Of a stretch of 8,783 bases of DNA, positions 4,803 to 8,783 are shown one piece after another. Numbering within the stretch: position 1 is the first letter of the stretch; each line of letters begins with the position of its first letter. Both the position numbers and the translations under genes were made by a program. Source of the stretch: Pseudomonadota bacterium (GTDB lineage: Bacteria > Pseudomonadota > Gammaproteobacteria > GCA-001735895); assembly GCA_022545625.1 (NCBI GenBank), contig JACZQS010000078.1:1-8783 (forward strand). Direction: 5' to 3'. The notes beneath the pieces are model-generated. The model was not told where the DNA came from and ran no database searches. It saw only the letters and a program-made list of their open reading frames with translations.

Positions 4803-7219
4803 AAACCCATGCCCAGGCCGTTGTGATCGGCGGTGGGCTGGTAGGTTGTTCGATCCTCTACCACCTGGCAAAGATGGGCTGGACCGATGTTGTGCTGCTC
4901 GAACGCGATGAACTGACCTCGGGCTCGACCTGGCATGCAGCGGCAGGTATTCACGGGCTACACGATCACAACAATATTTCAAAACTGCAGTATTACACGA
5001 TGCAGCTTTACCAGGAGCTCGAAGCGATAACCGGGCAGGGATGTGGTATTTTTCAGCCCGGTGCACTCTACCTCGCGCAAACTCGCGATCGCGAACATCA
5101 ATTGCGCATACAGGCCGCCAAGGCTAGATATTTCCAGGTTGAATTCCACGAACTGACTCGCGAAGAGGCAGAGCGCAAGCATCCACTGATCAATTTAGAG
5201 GGTATTCGCTGCATTATGTACGAACCCGATGGTGGCAATGTCGATCCTTCAGGGGTTACCTATGCCTATGCCAAGGGGGCGCGTAATCTCGGCGCCGAGG
5301 TGCATCGTTTTACCCCGGTGATCGCAACCACCCAGCGTAGCGACGGTAGTTGGGACGTGGAGACAGATAAGGGCAGCATTCATGCAGAGGTGGTAGTGAA
5401 TGCGGCGGGTCTGTGGGCCCGTGAGGTCGCGGCGATGGCGGGCTTCGACCTGCCGCTGATTCCGATGGAGCACCAATACTTCGTCACCGAAACGATTCCG
5501 GAAATAGAGGCACTGGGTCGACGCCTGCCCCTGATTGCGGATCGCGATGGCGAATACTATATGCGCCAGGAGGGCCTGGGATTACTGGTCGGCGCCTATG
5601 AAAAGGACGCCAGGTTCTGGGCCGAGGAAGGCACGCCGATAGATTTCGGTCACGAACTACTCAACGAAGACCTGGGTCGAATCGAAGATAATTTACTGCG
5701 AGCTTTCGAGCGAATACCGCTACTCACCGAAGCCGGGGTGAAACGCGTAATCAACGGTCCGATGATCTGGTCACCCGATAGCTCGGCCCTGATCGGCCCG
5801 GTGCCGGAACTGAAAAACTACTACTGCTGTACCGGCATAATTCCTGGATTCTCCCAATCCGGTGGTCTGGGGCTGGTGTTGGCACAGTGGATTACCCAGG
5901 GTGAACCCGAAATGGACCTGTTCCCCTGGGACCTGGCGCGTTTCGGTGACTGGGCCAATAAGTCATTCACCCGCGCGCGCGCTTTCGATCAATACTCGCA
6001 TCGCTTTAAAATTCATTTCCCCTACGAAGAGCGTGAAGCCGGGCGACCAGTCAAAACACGTCCGGCCTACGAACGCCAGAAAGCGATGGGTGCGGTATTC
6101 GGTTTGAGCTATGGTTACGAACATCCGCTCTGGTTTGCAGGCGAAGGAGTCGAGGCAAAAGAAGATTATGGATTCGAACGCCAGAACTGGTTTGAGCCGG
6201 TAGCCGCAGAATGTAACGCCTTGCGCTCAGCAGTTGGGGTGATCGACGTCTCCAACTTTGCCAAGTACGCGATCAGCGGTGAGGGTAGTGCCGACTGGCT
6301 TAATCGCGTGGTCGCCAACCATGTGCCATCCGAAATCGGGCGCTCCTGCCTGACACCGATGCTTGGCGTACGCGGTGGGATTGCCGGTGATTTTACGATT
6401 ACCAAACTGGCCGATAATGATTTTCTGATGATTGGCTCGGGTATCGCCGAGCGTTACCACCAGCGCTATTTTAATTCCGTATCCCGCCCGCAGACGGTGA
6501 GTTTCGAAAGCCTCACCGAAGCCTGGGGCGGGTTCAATGTGGCCGGACCCCATTCACGCCAGTTACTGCAAAGCCTGACCAAAACTGATCTATCTGACGA
6601 AGCCTTTAAATTTATGCGTAATCAGGCGATTCGCATTGCGGGAATTGAAGCGCGAGCGATGCGCGTGTCATTCAGTGGTGACCTCGGTTGGGAAATCTAT
6701 GTGCCGATACAGCATCAGGCCCTTCTTTACGATGCCCTGTTGGAGGCGGGTAAAGATCTCGGGGTACGTCCGGTCGGTAGTCGGGCCTTGTTATCACTCC
6801 GTATTGAAAAAGGTTATGGCAGCTGGAGTCGCGAATACTCTCCCGAATACTGGCCACAGGAAGTCGGGCTCGAGCGGCTGATTAAGCTGGATAAACCGGA
6901 ATTCCTCGGTCGTGAAGCCTACCTCGCAATCAAGGATAAACCACCACGCGAGAAACTGGTGGTGGCAGAAGTCGATACCACGAATGCTGATGCCAGTGGT
7001 GGAGAACCGGTGTTTCTCACCGATGGCACACCGGTTGGTCGAGTCAGTTCGGGCGCTTATGGGCATACTGTGGGTGCTTCGCTGGCCCTGTGTTTCGTCA
7101 AAACCGGTCACGCGAATGCCGGTACCCAGCTCGATATTGCAATACTGGGCATCCCTCATCGAGCCAGAATTTTAAAACACCCTCCCTTCGATCCAAAGGG
7201 TATAAGGCTAAGGAGTTAG
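4799..7219 (+). CDS. FAD-dependent oxidoreductase fused to GcvT aminomethyltransferase (dimethylglycine/sarcosine dehydrogenase family)
   Basis: This 806-residue protein has the full two-module layout of dimethylglycine and sarcosine dehydrogenases. Residues 1 to about 370 are a DAO-type FAD domain: dinucleotide motif GGGLVG at 11-16, ribose-binding acid in LLERDE, and SGSTWHAAAG whose His46 matches the covalent flavin attachment site of the family. A linker (FAO_M-like) runs to about 430. A GcvT folate-binding domain follows to about 700, with GGIAGDFTI near 530 and FSGDLGWEIY near 625, and then a GcvT C-terminal barrel ending PPFDPKGIRLRS. Known members oxidatively demethylate an N-methyl amino acid and transfer the carbon to tetrahydrofolate as 5,10-methylene-THF. 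The exact substrate is unknown; dimethylglycine, sarcosine or a related methylated compound are candidates. GAAGG at 4790-4794 supports the ATG. The gene ends five bases before dddP. The extra Ala after the flavin His (HAAAG instead of HAAG) marks a bacterial subgroup distinct from the mitochondrial enzymes. Confidence 0.93.
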   Translation: MKTHAQAVVIGGGLVGCSILYHLAKMGWTDVVLLERDELTSGSTWHAAAGIHGLHDHNNISKLQYYTMQLYQELEAITGQGCGIFQPGALYLAQTRDREHQLRIQAAKARYFQVEFHELTREEAERKHPLINLEGIRCIMYEPDGGNVDPSGVTYAYAKGARNLGAEVHRFTPVIATTQRSDGSWDVETDKGSIHAEVVVNAAGLWAREVAAMAGFDLPLIPMEHQYFVTETIPEIEALGRRLPLIADRDGEYYMRQEGLGLLVGAYEKDARFWAEEGTPIDFGHELLNEDLGRIEDNLLRAFERIPLLTEAGVKRVINGPMIWSPDSSALIGPVPELKNYYCCTGIIPGFSQSGGLGLVLAQWITQGEPEMDLFPWDLARFGDWANKSFTRARAFDQYSHRFKIHFPYEEREAGRPVKTRPAYERQKAMGAVFGLSYGYEHPLWFAGEGVEAKEDYGFERQNWFEPVAAECNALRSAVGVIDVSNFAKYAISGEGSADWLNRVVANHVPSEIGRSCLTPMLGVRGGIAGDFTITKLADNDFLMIGSGIAERYHQRYFNSVSRPQTVSFESLTEAWGGFNVAGPHSRQLLQSLTKTDLSDEAFKFMRNQAIRIAGIEARAMRVSFSGDLGWEIYVPIQHQALLYDALLEAGKDLGVRPVGSRALLSLRIEKGYGSWSREYSPEYWPQEVGLERLIKLDKPEFLGREAYLAIKDKPPREKLVVAEVDTTNADASGGEPVFLTDGTPVGRVSSGAYGHTVGASLALCFVKTGHANAGTQLDIAILGIPHRARILKHPPFDPKGIRLRS
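7210..7215 (+). promoter_or_regulatory. Ribosome binding site that fixes the dddP start
   Basis: AAGGAG lies nine bases before the ATG at 7225 and overlaps the last codons of the FAD-GcvT gene. It decides the start: the same frame is open back to 7090, but those 45 residues would overlap the upstream gene and resemble nothing. Confidence 0.8.
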
Positions 7220-7224
7220 TACCA

Positions 7225-8556
7225 ATGCCAGATAATCCGTTTTCGATCCCAAATCCGAAAGTAGACCCGTCGATACCGCCACGCATGCGCCCGGACAATA
7301 CACCCGACATCAATGACCGGATTGAAATCGGTCCCACCGCGCTCGCTTACGACGAATGGGAAAAGGCCGGGTTGCAGTGTCCTGACTTACCTGTGATGCG
7401 TCAGTACCGGCTCGATCGCATCGTCAAGGGACTGATCGAGCGTAATCTGGACGGTGTATTGCTGTTCGATCCCCTGTCGATTCGATATGCCACCGATACC
7501 ACGCATATGCAACTCTGGAATGCGCATAATCCGTTTCGTGCCTGCCTGGTGACCGCGGATGGTTACATGATCTTGTGGGAATACGGCGGACTTCAGTACC
7601 TGTCGTCATACAACCCGTTAGTACGAGAAGTCCGATCCGGTGCCTCGTTCTTTTATTTTGCCACCGGTTCGCGTACCGACGAAAAAGCCGAATTGTTTGC
7701 CCAACAGATTCTCGATCTGCTCAGGCAACGAGCCGGTTTGGGACGGCGCCTGGCGGTCGATAAAATTCAGATCGCCGGGTTACGGGCCCTCGACGCGGTG
7801 GGCATCGAAGTCGAGGATGGTGAGGAGTTGATGGAGCATGCCCGGGCGATCAAGGGACCTGACGAGATCCTCGCTATGCGCTGCGCAATCCTGGCCTGCG
7901 AAAACTCGATTGCCGAAATGCGTGAATTCGCACAACCGGGTGTGACTGAAAACGACGTCTGGGCCGAGCTGCACAGATCCAATATTCGCCGCGGCGGGGA
8001 GTGGATAGAGACGCGCATTTTGTCTTCCGGACAAAGAACCAATCCCTGGTTCCTGGAATGTGGCCCGCGGGTGATCGCAAACAATGATTTACTCGCCTTC
8101 GATACCGATCTGATCGGCTGTTACGGCATGTGTACCGATATTTCGCGCACCTGGTTTATCGGTGATGGTGAACCGACCCGTCGGCAAAAGGAGATGCATA
8201 AAATTGCCTATGAACACATCACCACCAACACCTCGATAGTCGGACCAGGTGTCAGTTTCAAGGAGTTGAGCGATCGAGGTCATCAGCTACCCGATATCTA
8301 TGTGCCGCAGCGATACGGTTCGCGCTTCCACGGTGTCGGAATATGCGATGAATGGCCGTCAATCAAATACCGCGAGGACTGGGAAGAACGCGGTTACGAT
8401 GGTGTGCTCGAGCCTGGCATGATGCTCTGCGTCGAGGTTTATCTCGGTGAAGTCGGTGGCCCGGATGGAATCAAACTCGAAGATCAATTACTGGTGACCG
8501 AGGATGGCGTTGAGAATATGGTGTCCTGTCCTTTTGACCCTCTTTTGATGGGGTGA
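7225..8556 (+). CDS. dddP: DddP-like dimethylsulfoniopropionate lyase (M24 peptidase fold)
   Basis: DddP cleaves dimethylsulfoniopropionate into dimethyl sulfide and acrylate in the cytoplasm, using a creatinase/Xaa-Pro-dipeptidase fold turned into a metal-dependent lyase. The 443-residue product has the normal DddP length. It shares blocks with the Roseobacter enzymes as I recall them: RIEIGPTALA (32-41), FDPLSIRYATD, MQLWNAHNPFRA, RRGGEWIETR and the C-terminal PFDPLLMG. The metal-binding set is complete: Asp293 and Asp295 (FDTD), Asp305 (CTDISR), His369 (FHGVG), Glu404 (CVEVY) and Glu419 (KLEDQ). The DddP-specific Asp375 in HGVGICDEWP corresponds to the proposed catalytic base Asp377 of the Ruegeria lacuscaerulei enzyme. 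All seven residues sit exactly two positions lower than in that protein, from memory of the published numbering. A true M24 peptidase or an ectoine hydrolase (DoeA) is less likely because of the CDEWP motif. It is co-transcribed with the FAD-GcvT gene. Confidence 0.85.
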   Translation: MPDNPFSIPNPKVDPSIPPRMRPDNTPDINDRIEIGPTALAYDEWEKAGLQCPDLPVMRQYRLDRIVKGLIERNLDGVLLFDPLSIRYATDTTHMQLWNAHNPFRACLVTADGYMILWEYGGLQYLSSYNPLVREVRSGASFFYFATGSRTDEKAELFAQQILDLLRQRAGLGRRLAVDKIQIAGLRALDAVGIEVEDGEELMEHARAIKGPDEILAMRCAILACENSIAEMREFAQPGVTENDVWAELHRSNIRRGGEWIETRILSSGQRTNPWFLECGPRVIANNDLLAFDTDLIGCYGMCTDISRTWFIGDGEPTRRQKEMHKIAYEHITTNTSIVGPGVSFKELSDRGHQLPDIYVPQRYGSRFHGVGICDEWPSIKYREDWEERGYDGVLEPGMMLCVEVYLGEVGGPDGIKLEDQLLVTEDGVENMVSCPFDPLLMG

Positions 8557-8564
8557 TATTTAGT

Positions 8565-8589
8565 ATGAAATTTATATTGATCATTTCAT
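8565..8589. repeat. AT-rich inverted repeat after dddP (weak terminator or operator)
   Basis: ATGAAAT (8565-8571) and ATTTCAT (8583-8589) are exact reverse complements around an 11-base spacer, followed by TTTTATT. It begins nine bases after the dddP stop, so it could be a weak intrinsic terminator. With no G/C stem, an operator is equally possible, because its right half overlaps the candidate promoter for the sulfatase. Confidence 0.4.
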
Positions 8590-8604
8590 TTTATTGACTA
8601 TCAT
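8577..8604 (+). promoter_or_regulatory. Weak candidate sigma-70 promoter for the sulfatase gene
   Basis: TTGATC (8577-8582), a 16-base spacer, then TATCAT (8599-8604). The -10 matches five of six consensus bases and the -35 four of six. The start point would be about 35 bases before the sulfatase ATG. The region is AT-rich, so chance matches are common. Confidence 0.28.
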
Positions 8605-8644
8605 TCACTTTAAGCTAGAAGCCATAAAACGGGTGCTCCAGCCA

Positions 8645-8783
8645 ATGAACATACTTTTTGTAACCGCCGACCAATGGCGCGGTGAATGCCTGTCAGCACT
8701 GGGCCATCCAGTGGTGAAAACCCCCCATTTAGATTCGCTCGCACAAGAGGGCACTTTGTTCCGGCAACACTATGCGCAGGCCA
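8645..8783 (+). CDS. Sulfatase / alkaline-phosphatase-superfamily hydrolase, N-terminal fragment (runs off the right edge)
   Basis: The first 46 residues (MNILFVTADQWRGECLSALG, then KTPHLDSLAQEGTLF and HYAQA) are the standard opening of sulfatases and phosphonate monoester hydrolases: a buried beta strand ending in metal-binding Asp9, then the TPHLDSLA helix. The DQW rather than DD form resembles the choline-sulfatase and phosphonate-monoester-hydrolase branches more than classical arylsulfatases. The formylglycine Cys (CxPxR motif) lies beyond the window, so sulfatase versus phosphonate activity cannot be decided. The start at 8645 fits the family; an in-frame GTG at 8633 is a weaker alternative. 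No signal peptide is seen, so a cytoplasmic enzyme is likely. It follows dddP by 88 bp, on the same strand. The gap holds an inverted repeat and a weak promoter, so it may be a separate transcription unit. Confidence 0.88.
   Translation, partial: MNILFVTADQWRGECLSALGHPVVKTPHLDSLAQEGTLFRQHYAQA

Noticed and set aside
4799..7219. Reading the FAD-GcvT protein as the DMSP demethylase DmdA
   Set aside because: DmdA is a stand-alone GcvT-like protein of about 370 residues without an FAD domain; this is the fused dimethylglycine-dehydrogenase layout.
7090..7224. 45-residue N-terminal extension of DddP from an upstream ATG
   Set aside because: It overlaps the 3' end of the FAD-GcvT gene, has no homology, and a strong AAGGAG sits nine bases before the internal ATG at 7225.
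1..8783. CRISPR arrays, tRNA or rRNA genes, insertion sequence ends
   Set aside because: No regularly spaced direct repeats, no tRNA-like cloverleaf or T-loop, no transposase, and no long terminal inverted repeats were found on reading both strands by eye.

Overview
The window looks like chromosomal DNA from a marine-type proteobacterium, most likely a gammaproteobacterium. The thymidylate synthase N-terminus, the LysR regulator and the methylated-osmolyte type enzymes all fit that. GC content is moderate, with an AT-rich regulatory gap near 2.5 kb. This assignment is inferred from protein character only; no rRNA or other phylogenetic marker is present apart from part of thyA.

Left part (1-1587): the 5' third of thyA runs off the left edge on the minus strand. 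About 100 bp later, on the plus strand, lies an iron-containing alcohol dehydrogenase of the hydroxyacid-oxoacid transhydrogenase (HOT/ADHFE1) type. It keeps its metal-binding domain but has lost its NAD-binding N-terminal domain, so it is called a pseudogene or rearrangement remnant. It converges on a small two-helix membrane protein gene on the minus strand. A hairpin with flanking T-runs separates that gene from the upstream lysR.

Centre (1585-2605): a LysR-type regulator with a TTG start is transcribed away from the catabolic genes. The 154-bp divergent gap holds a perfect 6-7-6 inverted repeat that fits the LysR T-N11-A operator rule. It sits just upstream of a perfect TATAAT box that has no good -35 element. 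This is the expected arrangement for a regulator controlling both itself and the divergent operon.

Right part (2606-8783): five same-strand genes encode a phytanoyl-CoA-dioxygenase-family Fe(II)/2-oxoglutarate oxygenase, a class V PLP enzyme without the cysteine-desulfurase Cys loop, a two-module FAD oxidoreductase-GcvT protein of the dimethylglycine/sarcosine dehydrogenase family, a close homologue of the DMSP lyase DddP, and the first 46 residues of a sulfatase. The FAD-GcvT and dddP genes are 5 bp apart and surely co-transcribed.

The DddP homologue keeps every metal-binding and catalytic residue I recall for the structurally characterised enzyme, at a constant two-residue offset. Read together, the cluster looks like a LysR-controlled route for using methylated sulfonium or ammonium osmolytes. 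DddP would release DMS and acrylate from DMSP. The FAD-GcvT protein would demethylate an N-methyl (or related) compound and pass the one-carbon unit to tetrahydrofolate. The oxygenase, PLP enzyme and sulfatase would process precursors or products. The pathway is inference; the individual families are well supported.
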